Below, piece by piece: positions 16,813 through 25,381 of a stretch of DNA of 31,008 bases. Below the pieces are notes generated by a model that worked only from the letters and a program-made list of their open reading frames with translations, was not told the DNA's origin and did no database searches. This stretch comes from Streptomyces caelestis. Lineage in GTDB: Bacteria; Actinomycetota; Actinomycetes; Streptomycetales; Streptomycetaceae. Positions within the stretch are counted from its first letter, which is position 1; every line of letters starts with the position of its first letter. The stretch lies in contig NZ_LGCN01000207.1 of NCBI RefSeq assembly GCF_001279005.1, positions 1 to 31,008 of the forward strand. Direction: 5' to 3'. The position numbers were made by a program, and so were the translations under genes.

Positions 16813-18021
16813 ATGCCCGCAGATCTCGCCGTCATCGGACTCGGCCCGTACGGCCTGCCCCTGGCCCAGGCCGCCGTCGCCGCCGGCATCCCCACCATCG
16901 GTTACCGGACCGGCCCCGAGGCGGGCTCCCTCAGCGCCGCCGAACAGCGCCGCATGCTCGCGCGGGGTTTCCGGACGACCGCCAACGCCGCCGAGCTCGG
17001 CCGGGTGCGCACCGCGGTCATCTGCGCCCCGACGCCGCGCGGCGCGGACGGCGGACTGGATCTGTGCCAGGTGGAGACGGCCGCCCGCACCCTCGCCGCG
17101 TGGCTGCGCCCGCACACCACGGTGATCCTCGAGTCCCCCGTGCCCCCGGGGACGACGGAGGGGCCCCTGCTGCGCCTGCTCGAGTCGGTCTCGGGCCTGC
17201 GCGCGGGACACGACTTCCACCTCGCCTACTCCCCCAGCCGGGTCGACCCCGGCAACCGCGACCACACCCCCGCCAACACCCCCAAGGTCATCGGCGGCCT
17301 CACCCCCGCCTGCACCGAGTCGGCCGCCGCCTTCTACGGACGCATCACCGACAAGGTCGTACGCGCGCGCGGCCTGCGCGAGGCGGAGACCGTGCAGCTC
17401 CTGGAGACCAACTTCCGGCACGTCAACATCGCCCTCGTCAACGAGATGGCCGCCCTCTGCCACGATCTGGGCATCGACCTGTGGGACGTCCTGCGCTGCG
17501 CGGAGACCAAACCCTTCGGCTTCCAGGCGTTCCGCCCCGGCCCCGGCGTCGGCGGCCACGCGGTGCCGCAGGACCTGACCGCCCACGCGGGCCGCACCCT
17601 GCGCATGACGGAACTCGCCCAGGAGGTCAACGGCCGCATGCCGCGTTACGTCGTGCAACGCGCCGCCGCGCTCCTCAACGAGCACGGCAAGTCCGCGCGC
17701 GGCGCACGCGTGCTCCTCCTCGGCGTCACCTACAAGCCCGACCTCGCCGACCTTCAGGGATCCCCGGCCCAGGAGATCGCGGTCCGGCTGATGGAGCTGG
17801 GCGCTTCCGTCAGCTACCACGACCCGTACGTGCCGTCCTGGAACGTCCTCGACCGCCCCGTCCCCCGCGCGGACTCCCTCTACGAGGCCGCCGCCGACGC
17901 CGACCTGACGATCCTGCTCCAGCAGCACCGCACGTACGACCTCCAGGGCCTGTCGGTGAAGGCCCAGCTGATGCTGGACACGCGGGGGGCCACTCCCACG
18001 GGGGCGGCGCATCGGTTGTGA
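16813..18021 (+). CDS. UDP-glucose/GDP-mannose dehydrogenase family protein, catalytic residues replaced
   Basis: The 402-residue protein has the whole fold of UDP-N-acetylhexosamine 6-dehydrogenases. It has an N-terminal NAD site (VIGLGPYGLPLA), the dimer-forming central helix (RHVNIALVNEMA) and the C-terminal domain (GVTYKPDLADLQGSPAQEI). The catalytic positions differ from the family. The nucleophile Cys of GVGGHC is Ala (GVGGHAVPQD). The Lys and Asn of the KLLEN motif are Gln and Thr (QLLETN). The Glu of YSPERV is Ser (YSPSRV). Such a protein should not perform the two-step oxidation to a uronic acid. It may be a binding or regulatory protein or have another activity (inference). It stands alone on the plus strand without polysaccharide genes nearby. 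The ATG at 16813 has GGGAAGG about 12 bases upstream. Confidence 0.85.
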   Translation: MPADLAVIGLGPYGLPLAQAAVAAGIPTIGYRTGPEAGSLSAAEQRRMLARGFRTTANAAELGRVRTAVICAPTPRGADGGLDLCQVETAARTLAAWLRPHTTVILESPVPPGTTEGPLLRLLESVSGLRAGHDFHLAYSPSRVDPGNRDHTPANTPKVIGGLTPACTESAAAFYGRITDKVVRARGLREAETVQLLETNFRHVNIALVNEMAALCHDLGIDLWDVLRCAETKPFGFQAFRPGPGVGGHAVPQDLTAHAGRTLRMTELAQEVNGRMPRYVVQRAAALLNEHGKSARGARVLLLGVTYKPDLADLQGSPAQEIAVRLMELGASVSYHDPYVPSWNVLDRPVPRADSLYEAAADADLTILLQQHRTYDLQGLSVKAQLMLDTRGATPTGAAHRL

Positions 18022-18038
18022 GGAGGGGGCGCGCGGAT

Positions 18039-18179
18039 TCAAGTGCCGCGGAGGTCGGTGGTAGGCAGCGGGATCGCCGGGTAACGTACTTCTCGGATCC
18101 GCAAGAGGTACCTCCTCCGGAACTTCACCATCCGCAGACGGATCCGGTCCCAGGCGGTGGGCTTGCGGTGACGGCCCAT
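18039..18179 (-). CDS. Small basic hypothetical protein (46 aa)
   Basis: An Arg-rich peptide starting MGRHRKPTAWDRIRLRMVK is read from the ATG at 18179 with a G-run about eight bases upstream. Third codon positions are mostly G or C, as in neighbouring genes, which supports coding. The frame continues upstream to another ATG at 18320, but that extension looks like random translated sequence. It converges on the sugar-dehydrogenase homologue (17 bp between stops) and lies downstream of guaB3. I do not recognise the family; no membrane segment is visible. A net-positive peptide of this size could bind nucleic acid, but nothing shows this directly. Confidence 0.45.
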   Translation of the reverse strand: MGRHRKPTAWDRIRLRMVKFRRRYLLRIREVRYPAIPLPTTDLRGT

Positions 18180-18410
18180 GGCGCGCCCCCGTCCACGATG
18201 CCGCCCATAACCCGGTAGGCGGTCCGTCTGGAATTCGGGCCGGGCCCCGAGGGCCGGGGTCCGGAAACGATCTCCTTGGAAGGGGGCGCCCCAGAGAACT
18301 GGGTCGCCGGGCACAGACATTACCGACCGGATTCACCCCGTCGACACGGATTCACCCCGAAGGCAACCGCGCGCCCCCTGAGCACCACGCGCGCCCCCGG
18401 ACACGCGAAA

Positions 18411-18442
18411 GGGGCCGGTCACCCCACCAGGTGACCGGCCCC
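18411..18442 (-). terminator. Hairpin terminator after guaB3
   Basis: A perfect 13-bp inverted repeat has arms at 18411-18423 and 18430-18442 and a 6-nt loop. It begins about 30 bp downstream of the guaB3 stop codon and is followed on the minus strand by TTT. It should end the guaB3 transcript. Confidence 0.8.
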
Positions 18443-18471
18443 TCAGTGCCGTGTCGAAGCCCGCGCGGGCC

Positions 18472-19596
18472 CTACCGCCGGTGCTGCGAGTCCGCCACCG
18501 TCACCTCGACGCGCTGGAACTCCTTCAGCTCGCTGTAGCCGGTCGTGGCCATGGCGCGGCGCAGGGCGCCGAAGAGGTTCATCGAGCCGTCGGGGGTGTG
18601 GGACGGGCCGGTGAGGATCTCCTCCAGGGTGCCGACCGTGCCGAGGTCGACCTTCTGGCCGCGCGGCAGCTCCTCGTTGACGGCCTCCATGCCCCAGTGG
18701 TGGCCCCGGCCCGGGCCGTCCGTCGCGCGGGCCAGCGGGGAGCCCATCATCACGGAGTCCGCGCCGCAGGCGATCGCCTTGGGCAGGTCGCCGGACCAGC
18801 CGACGCCGCCGTCCGCGATGACGTGCACATACCGGCCGCCGGACTCGTCCATGTAGTCGCGGCGGGCGGCGGCCACGTCGGCGACCGCGGTGGCCATCGG
18901 GACCTGGATGCCCAGCACGTTGCGCGTGGTGTGCGCGGCGCCGCCGCCGAAGCCGACCAGGACGCCCGCGGCACCGGTGCGCATGAGGTGCAGGGCGGCC
19001 GTGTAGGTGGCGCAGCCGCCGACGATCACCGGGACGTCGAGCTCGTAGATGAACTGCTTCAGGTTCAGCGGCTCGTGCGCCCCGGAGACGTGCTCCGCCG
19101 AGACCGTCGTACCGCGGATGACGAAGATGTCCACGCCCGCGTCGACGACGGCCTTGGAGAACTGGGCGGTGCGCTGCGGGGAGAGCGCGGCGGCGGTGAT
19201 CACGCCCGAGTCGCGCACCTCCTTGATGCGCTGCCCGATCAGCTCCTCCTTGATGGGAGCGGCGTAGATCTCCTGGAGGCGGCGCGTGGCCGCCTCGGCG
19301 GGCAGGCCGACGATCTCGTCCAGCAGCGGCTGCGGGTCCTCGTAGCGCGTCCACAGGCCCTCGAGGTTCAGCACGCCGAGGCCGCCGAGCTCGCCGATGC
19401 GGATCGCGGTGGCCGGGGAGACGACCGAGTCCATGGGAGCGGCCAGGAACGGCAGCTCGAAGCGGTAGGCGTCGATCTGCCAGGCGATCGAGACCTCCTT
19501 CGGGTCCCGCGTACGGCGGCTGGGGACGACGGCGATGTCGTCGAAGGCGTACGCCCGGCGGCCGCGCTTGCCGCGCCCGATCTCGATCTCAGTCAC
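18472..19596 (-). CDS. guaB3: GuaB3 family IMP dehydrogenase-related protein
   Basis: This 374-residue TIM-barrel protein of the IMP dehydrogenase/GMP reductase superfamily lacks CBS domains. The N-terminal RRAYAFDDIAVVPS and LPFLAAPMDSVVS segments are typical. The active-site loop that reads GPGSICTTR in true IMP dehydrogenase reads GGGAAHTTR here, so the nucleophile Cys is replaced by His222. The HVIADGGVGWSGDLPKAIACGADSVMMGSPLA region, which binds phosphate, is conserved. The in vivo reaction of actinobacterial GuaB3 is unsettled: cyanobacterial GuaB3 has been described as a GMP reductase, but this protein lacks the cysteine used for that chemistry. It follows guaB on the same strand with a hairpin between them, so it may have its own promoter. 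Confidence 0.9.
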   Translation of the reverse strand: MTEIEIGRGKRGRRAYAFDDIAVVPSRRTRDPKEVSIAWQIDAYRFELPFLAAPMDSVVSPATAIRIGELGGLGVLNLEGLWTRYEDPQPLLDEIVGLPAEAATRRLQEIYAAPIKEELIGQRIKEVRDSGVITAAALSPQRTAQFSKAVVDAGVDIFVIRGTTVSAEHVSGAHEPLNLKQFIYELDVPVIVGGCATYTAALHLMRTGAAGVLVGFGGGAAHTTRNVLGIQVPMATAVADVAAARRDYMDESGGRYVHVIADGGVGWSGDLPKAIACGADSVMMGSPLARATDGPGRGHHWGMEAVNEELPRGQKVDLGTVGTLEEILTGPSHTPDGSMNLFGALRRAMATTGYSELKEFQRVEVTVADSQHRR

Positions 19597-19677
19597 GTCT
19601 GTGGCCTTTCCCTGATGCGTTGCAGCGCCTTCCAGTATCCCCGACGGCCGCGGCGCCCACCGCCCCGGACATACGGC

Positions 19678-19709
19678 GGGGGCGGCCCGGATGGTCCCGA
19701 GCCGCCCCC
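19678..19709 (-). terminator. Hairpin terminator after guaB
   Basis: A 9-bp GC-only inverted repeat has arms at 19678-19686 and 19701-19709. It lies about 15 bp downstream of the guaB stop codon, between guaB and guaB3. There is no U-run, as is common in Streptomyces, so it may attenuate rather than fully stop transcription. Confidence 0.6.
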
Positions 19710-19724
19710 GTCGAAGCCCGCCGG

Positions 19725-21272
<1,548 letters not shown>

Positions 21273-21390
21273 CTAACGGGAAGCGTGGGTGTCTCATTCC
21301 ACGGTTTCGCACGGCTCCGGGCTTCGTATGTTCGTACGGGAACGGCTGGTCGTCCGTTCATGTGCCGAAGGGGCGGCGCGACGGCGGCGG

Positions 21391-22068
21391 TTACTGCTCC
21401 GCCAGGGCACGCAGCCGGCTCAGCGCGCGGTGCTGGGCCACCCGGACGGCGCCGGGTGACATTCCCAACATCTGTCCAGTCTCCTCCGCCGTGAGGCCCA
21501 CGGCGATCCGCAGCAGGAGCAGCTCGCGCTGGTTCTCGGGGAGGTTGGCCAGCAGTTTCTTGGCCCATTCGGCGTCGCTGCTGAGCAGGGCGCGCTCCTC
21601 CGGGCCGAGGGAGTCGTCGGGGCGTTCGGGCATCTCGTCGGAGGGCACGGCCGTCGAGCCGGGGTGGCGCATCGCCGCGCGCTGCAGGTCGGCGACCTTG
21701 TGGGAGGCGATGGCGAAGATGAACGCCTCGAAGGGCCGGCCGGTGTCCTTGTAGCGGGGCAGCGCGAGGAGCACCGCGACGCAGACTTCCTGGGCGAGGT
21801 CCTCGACGAAGTGCCGGGCGTCGCCGGGCAGCCGCGACAGACGGGTGCGGCAGTAGCGCAGCGCCAAGGGGTGGACATGGGCGAGCAGATCGTGCGTGGC
21901 CTGCTCGTCCCCGTCGACCGCGCGGTGGACGAGCGCACCGATCGCCCCTTGGGCAGTGCCCGCCTCGTCGTCGCGCATCGGTCCATGGTGCCCTGCGGAC
22001 GCCTGGTCCGCGGCACCGTGTCCTTGGTTGTGCACCGAAGCGTTATGAGCAGGTGCGCCGGAACTCAT
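21391..22068 (-). CDS. shbA: ECF-type RNA polymerase sigma factor ShbA (SigD-like)
   Basis: This 225-residue sigma factor has region 2 containing [17 protein letters not shown] and [19 protein letters not shown]. It has region 4 with a helix-turn-helix ([29 protein letters not shown]). The position between guaB and bldM/whiD matches ShbA of streptomycetes and SigD of mycobacteria. In S. griseus, ShbA is known to drive transcription of hrdB, the principal sigma factor gene. The ATG at 22068 is chosen because GAGGAGG lies nine bases upstream. A GTG at 22119 and an internal ATG at 21978 are alternatives, as the first 45 residues are Gly/His/Ala-rich and not conserved-looking. No anti-sigma factor gene is adjacent. 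Confidence 0.88.
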   Translation of the reverse strand: MSSGAPAHNASVHNQGHGAADQASAGHHGPMRDDEAGTAQGAIGALVHRAVDGDEQATHDLLAHVHPLALRYCRTRLSRLPGDARHFVEDLAQEVCVAVLLALPRYKDTGRPFEAFIFAIASHKVADLQRAAMRHPGSTAVPSDEMPERPDDSLGPEERALLSSDAEWAKKLLANLPENQRELLLLRIAVGLTAEETGQMLGMSPGAVRVAQHRALSRLRALAEQ

Positions 22069-22272
22069 CCCTTGCGCCCTCCTCTTCCGCTCGACCGACT
22101 CGTCCCCGAGGAACTCCACACCTCAAGGATGCGGCATCCTCGGCGAAACGAGCAGCGGGCATCCGGCGGCTGCCGCCGACGCGCTGGTGGGGCGGGGTTT
22201 TCGCACCCCGGGCGTGGCGGATCCGGCCGACTGTGCCGGCTTGTCGTGCCCCGGGGCCGGCCCGGCCTGTTC

Positions 22273-22662
22273 CGTGGCGTGCCGTGCGGCTCGGTCCGGG
22301 TCCGCGGTGCCGGTGGTACGCCGTACGGAACCACGGGTTTCGCACCCGCCGGCAGCGCGCCGTCCAAAGTCACGGACTTCCCGGGCGCCGACAGCACACC
22401 GCGCGGAGTCACGCCCCTCGCCCCCGCCGGAAGCACGCCGCACGGAGCCACGGCTCACGCACCCACCGGAAGCACACCGCACGACGCCGAAACCCGCCCG
22501 TCCCGCCGGCAGCGCACCGTGCAGAGCCACGGACTCCACACCGCCGACAGCACACCGCGCGGAGTCGCACTCCGCACACCCACCGGAAGCGCCCTTCAGA
22601 GGCCGCAGGCTTCGCGTCCGCCGGAAACACGCCCCACCGGGCAGCGGAACCCCGTGGCCGCC
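22273..22662. repeat. Degenerate 39-bp tandem repeat array (about 10 units)
   Basis: Units start near 22273, 22312, 22351, 22390, 22429, 22468, 22508, 22546, 22585 and 22623, mostly exactly 39 bp apart with a few of 38 or 40. The best-conserved core is AGCACACCGCGCGGAGTCAC, seen almost intact in the 22390, 22429 and 22546 units. Units at 22390 and 22546 match each other closely, as do 22429 and 22468 over their first half. The 40-then-38-bp pair shifts any reading frame for one unit, which argues against a translated repeat. There are no spacers, so it is not CRISPR. Its function is unknown. Confidence 0.8.
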
Positions 22663-22920
22663 GGAACCCGCGCCGCCGGCCGGCGGGTTTCGCCCGGGGC
22701 CGACGCGTGGGCGAGCGGTCGCGTGGGGTGTCGCGTCGACGGTCGGGGCCCGGGCGGGAGCGCTCGCGGGCCCCCGCGGTATCGGCTGCCGTGTGATGCC
22801 GCACGCCGGGGCGGGCCCGGGTCTCTCGTTCGGATCGTGCCGGACCGGCTGCCCGGTTCCCGCACCGGGCCGCGCGGGCGCCCGGCGTCGTGCCCCGGCT
22901 CCCGCCGTCCGCGGTACGGG

Positions 22921-22964
22921 GCGCGGGGCCCCGCTCGCCACCCGGCGCCGATCCCCGCGCGGGG
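22921..22964 (-). terminator. Possible terminator after bldM
   Basis: GCGCGGGG at 22921-22928 can pair with CCCCGCGC at 22953-22960. Each arm also forms a local palindrome. It sits a few bases after the bldM stop codon. It is GC-only with no U-run, so this is tentative. Confidence 0.35.
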
Positions 22965-22966
22965 CC

Positions 22967-23578
22967 CTAGCGGACCAGGCCCCACCGGAAGCCGAGCGCC
23001 ACCGCGTGGGCCCGGTCCGACGCGCCGAGCTTCTTGAAGAGCCGCCGCGCGTGCGTCTTGACGGTGTCCTCGGAGAGGAACAGCTCGCGGCCGATCTCGG
23101 CGTTGGAACGGCCGTGGCTCATGCCTTCGAGGACCTGGATCTCCCGCGCGGTGAGCGTGGGCGCCGCACCCATCTCGGCGGAGCGCAGCCGGCGCGGGGC
23201 GAGCCGCCAGGTCGGGTCGGCGAGCGCCTGCGTGACCGTGGCCCGCAGCTCCGCGCGGGAGGCGTCCTTGTGCAGGTAGCCACGCGCGCCGGCCGCCACC
23301 GCGAGCGCCACGCCGTCGAGGTCCTCGGCGACCGTGAGCATGATGATGCGCGCTCCGGGGTCGGCGGACAGCAGTCGCCGGACCGTCTCGACGCCGCCCA
23401 GACCGGGCATGCGTACGTCCATCAGAATCAGGTCCGAGCGGTCGGCTCCCCAGCGGCGGAGGACTTCCTCGCCGTTGGCGGCCGTCGTCACGCGCTCGAC
23501 GCCGGGCACGGTCGCGACCGCGCGGCGGAGCGCCTCTCGGGCAAGCGGGGAGTCGTCGCAGACGAGGACGGAAGTCAT
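22967..23578 (-). CDS. bldM: Developmental response regulator BldM
   Basis: This 203-residue NarL/FixJ-type regulator is needed for aerial growth and sporulation in Streptomyces. The receiver domain covers residues 1-120, with the acidic pair DD at 8-9 and Asp54 in LILMDVRMPG. The LuxR-type helix-turn-helix covers about 140-200 (LTAREIQVLEGMSHGRSNAEIGRELFLSEDTVKTHARRLFKKLG). BldM is known as an atypical regulator: phosphorylation of Asp54 is reported not to be essential. It acts as a homodimer on early targets and as a BldM-WhiI heterodimer on late ones. The ATG at 23578 is preceded by CGGAGG. An exact sigma-BldN-type promoter lies about 120 bp upstream. It is divergent from whiD, with no sensor kinase gene nearby. 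Confidence 0.96.
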   Translation of the reverse strand: MTSVLVCDDSPLAREALRRAVATVPGVERVTTAANGEEVLRRWGADRSDLILMDVRMPGLGGVETVRRLLSADPGARIIMLTVAEDLDGVALAVAAGARGYLHKDASRAELRATVTQALADPTWRLAPRRLRSAEMGAAPTLTAREIQVLEGMSHGRSNAEIGRELFLSEDTVKTHARRLFKKLGASDRAHAVALGFRWGLVR

Positions 23579-23956
23579 GGCCGTCCTCCGCAGCTGATGC
23601 GCGTCACCTTGAGCCTCCAGGCTGGTACGAAATCGTCACCTGTGCGGTCGACCGTCCCGGACGTCCGTCCGGGCGCTTCTTCCTTCAACCGCCTCGCACT
23701 CTCAACGACGGTCACTCGAAAGAGTTACGGGGCCGTCTGCCACCTTCGGCACTCTACGTGAGGAGACGGACACGGTGGAGATATGCGCGCGGACCCCCGA
23801 ACTTTCATCACAACCCGTGCCCCATTCAGACCCTTTTCTTCCCCTTTGCTGGTGTCCGGGGCTAGATTCGCAATGAGTCATATTTTCATCTCCTTGGATC
23901 GTAGTTGTACGGTCTGGACACTGGATCCGCCCAGAACGGCTACAAGGGGTCACGCA
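23579..23956. promoter_or_regulatory. Divergent bldM-whiD control region
   Basis: This 378-bp stretch holds the sigma-BldN promoter of bldM on the minus strand and, on the plus strand, the whiD promoters. TAGATT at 23863-23868 is a possible -10 for whiD but lacks a good -35. A less GC-rich block lies at about 23865-23900. A 59-codon minus-strand ORF at 23702-23881 with a good ribosome-binding site lies here, but its codon use is not Streptomyces-like. Confidence 0.6.
23702..23729 (-). promoter_or_regulatory. Sigma-BldN-type promoter of bldM
   Basis: On the minus strand CGTAAC (23729-23724) is followed after exactly 16 bases by CGTTGA (23707-23702). This matches the known sigma-BldN consensus at every position and places the transcript start near 23695, giving a leader of about 115 bases. 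It agrees with the published dependence of bldM on the ECF sigma factor BldN. Confidence 0.85.
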
Positions 23957-24286
23957 ATGGCAGATTTCTCCCGCCTTCCCGGACCGAACGCGGACCTGTG
24001 GGACTGGCAACTCCTGGCCGCCTGCCGCGGGGTGGACAGCTCGCTCTTCTTCCACCCGGAGGGCGAACGGGGCGCGGCGCGAAGCGCTCGCGAGAACTCG
24101 GCCAAAGAGGTCTGCATGAGGTGCCCGGTGCGCGCCGAGTGCGCCGCACACGCGCTGGCGGTACGCGAGCCGTACGGCGTGTGGGGCGGACTGACCGAGG
24201 ACGAGCGCGAAGAGCTGATGGGGCGGGCGCGCAACCGGCTGGTGTCGGCGTCGGCCACCGGCGGGCACGCCGCTTCGGACAACTGA
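23957..24286 (+). CDS. whiD: WhiB-family developmental protein WhiD
   Basis: This 109-residue iron-sulfur protein is required for late sporulation (spore wall and septum maturation). Four cysteines at 23, 53, 56 and 62 (C-x29-C-x2-C-x5-C) ligate an oxygen- and nitric-oxide-sensitive 4Fe-4S cluster in WhiD. The family turn GVWGG is at 74-78, followed by a basic C-terminal segment (RARNRL). Wbl proteins bind region 4 of the principal sigma factor. The ATG at 23957 is supported by AAGGGG about eight bases upstream and matches the known N-terminus MADFSRLPGP; the longer open frame from 23783 covers the promoter region. It is transcribed away from bldM and followed by a hairpin terminator. Confidence 0.96.
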   Translation: MADFSRLPGPNADLWDWQLLAACRGVDSSLFFHPEGERGAARSARENSAKEVCMRCPVRAECAAHALAVREPYGVWGGLTEDEREELMGRARNRLVSASATGGHAASDN

Positions 24287-24299
24287 GGGAACGTTTCTT

Positions 24300-24333
24300 C
24301 AAGGACACGGGGCACGCACGCGTGCCCTTGTTT
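24300..24333 (+). terminator. Hairpin terminator after whiD
   Basis: GGGCACGC at 24310-24317 pairs with GCGTGCCC at 24320-24327, with outer pairing of CAAGG and CCTTG and a following TTT. It begins shortly after the whiD stop codon and before the convergent LysR gene. Confidence 0.65.
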
Positions 24334-24404
24334 CGTCACTGGGGGTGACCAACCGGTCCTCACACGCGGTGCCGGCGACCACATATCCCGCGCATCCCGT
24401 CCCC

Positions 24405-25301
24405 TTACCGGGCGGCCGCCCCGGCCAGCTTCTCCAGCGTCGCGGTGACCGCCGGCACCTGGGCGAGGTCCGGGAGGGTGAGCGCGACTATCTCCCGGCG
24501 CACGGCGGGCTCCAGCGCCACGGCGCGCACGCCCCTGGGCCGCACCGACTCGACGGCCAGCTGGGGCAGCACCGCCACCCCGAGGCCGGCGCCGACCAGT
24601 CCCACGACGGCCGGATAGTCGTCGGTCGCGAAGTCGATGCGCGGGGTGAAGCCGGCCGTCTCGCACACCTCGACCAGCTGCCCCCGGCAGCGCGGACAGC
24701 CGGCGATCCAGGGCTCGTCGGCGAGTTCGCCGATGGCGACCGACTCCGCGCGGGCGAGCCGGTGCCGTTCGGGCACGAGCCCCACCAGCCGGTCCGACAG
24801 CAGCGGCCGTACGACGAGGTCGTCCCACTCCTCGGCGCCCGCCGCCCCCTCGTACCGGAAGGCGAGGGCCACGTCGCAGTCGCCCTCGCGCAGCATCTCC
24901 ACGGAGCGGGGCGGCTCGGCCTCCTCCAGGGAGACCCGGGTGCCGGGGTGGGCGGCGCGCAGGGCGGCGAGGGCCGTGGGGACGAGGGTGGAGCTGCCGC
25001 TGGGGAAGGAGACGAGCCGGACCCGGCCGGCGCGGAGCCCGGCGATGGCGGCGACCTCCTCCTCGGCGGCGGTCAGTCCGGCGATGATCCCGGCCGCGTG
25101 CCGCACCAGCGCCTCCCCGGCCTGCGTCAGGCGCATCTCGCGGCCGCTGCGGATGAGCAGGGGCGTGCCGACGGACGCCTCCAGGGCCTTCATCTGCTGG
25201 CTGACGGCGGGCTGGGTGCAGCCCAGTGCACGGGCCGCCGCGGAGAAGGAACCGGTGGTGGCCACGGCGCGCAGCACGCGGAGATGACGGGCTTCGATCA
25301 C
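24405..25301 (-). CDS. LysR-family transcriptional regulator
   Basis: The 298-residue protein has an N-terminal winged helix-turn-helix (HLRVLRAVATTGSFSAAARALGCTQPAVSQQMKALE, about 6-41). A C-terminal periplasmic-binding-protein-like effector domain follows from about residue 92. The effector domain contains WIAGCPRCRGQ, a CxxC pair that could be redox- or metal-sensitive, but this is only a possibility. The GTG at 25301 begins right at the domain; no spaced ribosome-binding site is seen, so the start is provisional. It is divergent from the MOSC gene across 80 bp, the usual arrangement for a LysR regulator and its target. The ligand is unknown. Confidence 0.9.
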   Translation of the reverse strand: MIEARHLRVLRAVATTGSFSAAARALGCTQPAVSQQMKALEASVGTPLLIRSGREMRLTQAGEALVRHAAGIIAGLTAAEEEVAAIAGLRAGRVRLVSFPSGSSTLVPTALAALRAAHPGTRVSLEEAEPPRSVEMLREGDCDVALAFRYEGAAGAEEWDDLVVRPLLSDRLVGLVPERHRLARAESVAIGELADEPWIAGCPRCRGQLVEVCETAGFTPRIDFATDDYPAVVGLVGAGLGVAVLPQLAVESVRPRGVRAVALEPAVRREIVALTLPDLAQVPAVTATLEKLAGAAAR

Positions 25302-25320
25302 CCCTCAAGGATAAGCCGAC

Positions 25321-25358
25321 CTTTGACACGGCGCCGGATAATGCGTCGACGCTTTGAC
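25321..25358. promoter_or_regulatory. Candidate LysR operator region
   Basis: The 80-bp gap between the divergent LysR and MOSC genes contains a perfect 10-bp palindrome GCGTCGACGC (25343-25352). It also contains two direct copies of CTTTGAC (25321-25327 and 25352-25358) 31 bp apart. LysR regulators often bind two such sites between divergent genes. The sites are proposed from position and symmetry only. Confidence 0.4.
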
Positions 25359-25381
25359 GCCCATCGCTTACCGTGCGGTCC

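Larger units (their letters stand above)
22069..22966. other. 898-bp intergenic region between bldM and shbA
   Basis: No convincing gene is seen, although several frames are open on both strands as usual in GC-rich DNA. The region holds a degenerate 39-bp tandem repeat array at about 22273-22662. Near bldM it holds strongly palindromic GC stretches. shbA must be transcribed from within it unless it is read through from bldM. Confidence 0.7.

Noticed and set aside
18285..18308. 10-bp hairpin with one mismatch and a 4-nt loop downstream of the sugar-dehydrogenase homologue
   Set aside because: It lies nearly 270 bp from the gene end and has no U-run, so I could not assign it as a terminator or RNA element.
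22273..22662. Repeat array considered as CRISPR or as a repeat protein
   Set aside because: The units abut without spacers and diverge from each other, no cas genes are nearby, and the unit-length changes break the reading frame.
21664..23037. 457-codon plus-strand frame across the bldM-shbA gap
   Set aside because: It begins antisense to shbA and ends antisense to bldM, has no start signal near the gap, and its protein is low-complexity Arg/Pro/Gly/Thr.
23702..23881. 59-codon minus-strand ORF between whiD and bldM with AAGGAG upstream
   Set aside because: Third codon positions are only about half G/C, unlike any neighbouring gene, and the frame ends inside the sigma-BldN promoter, so it is probably chance.
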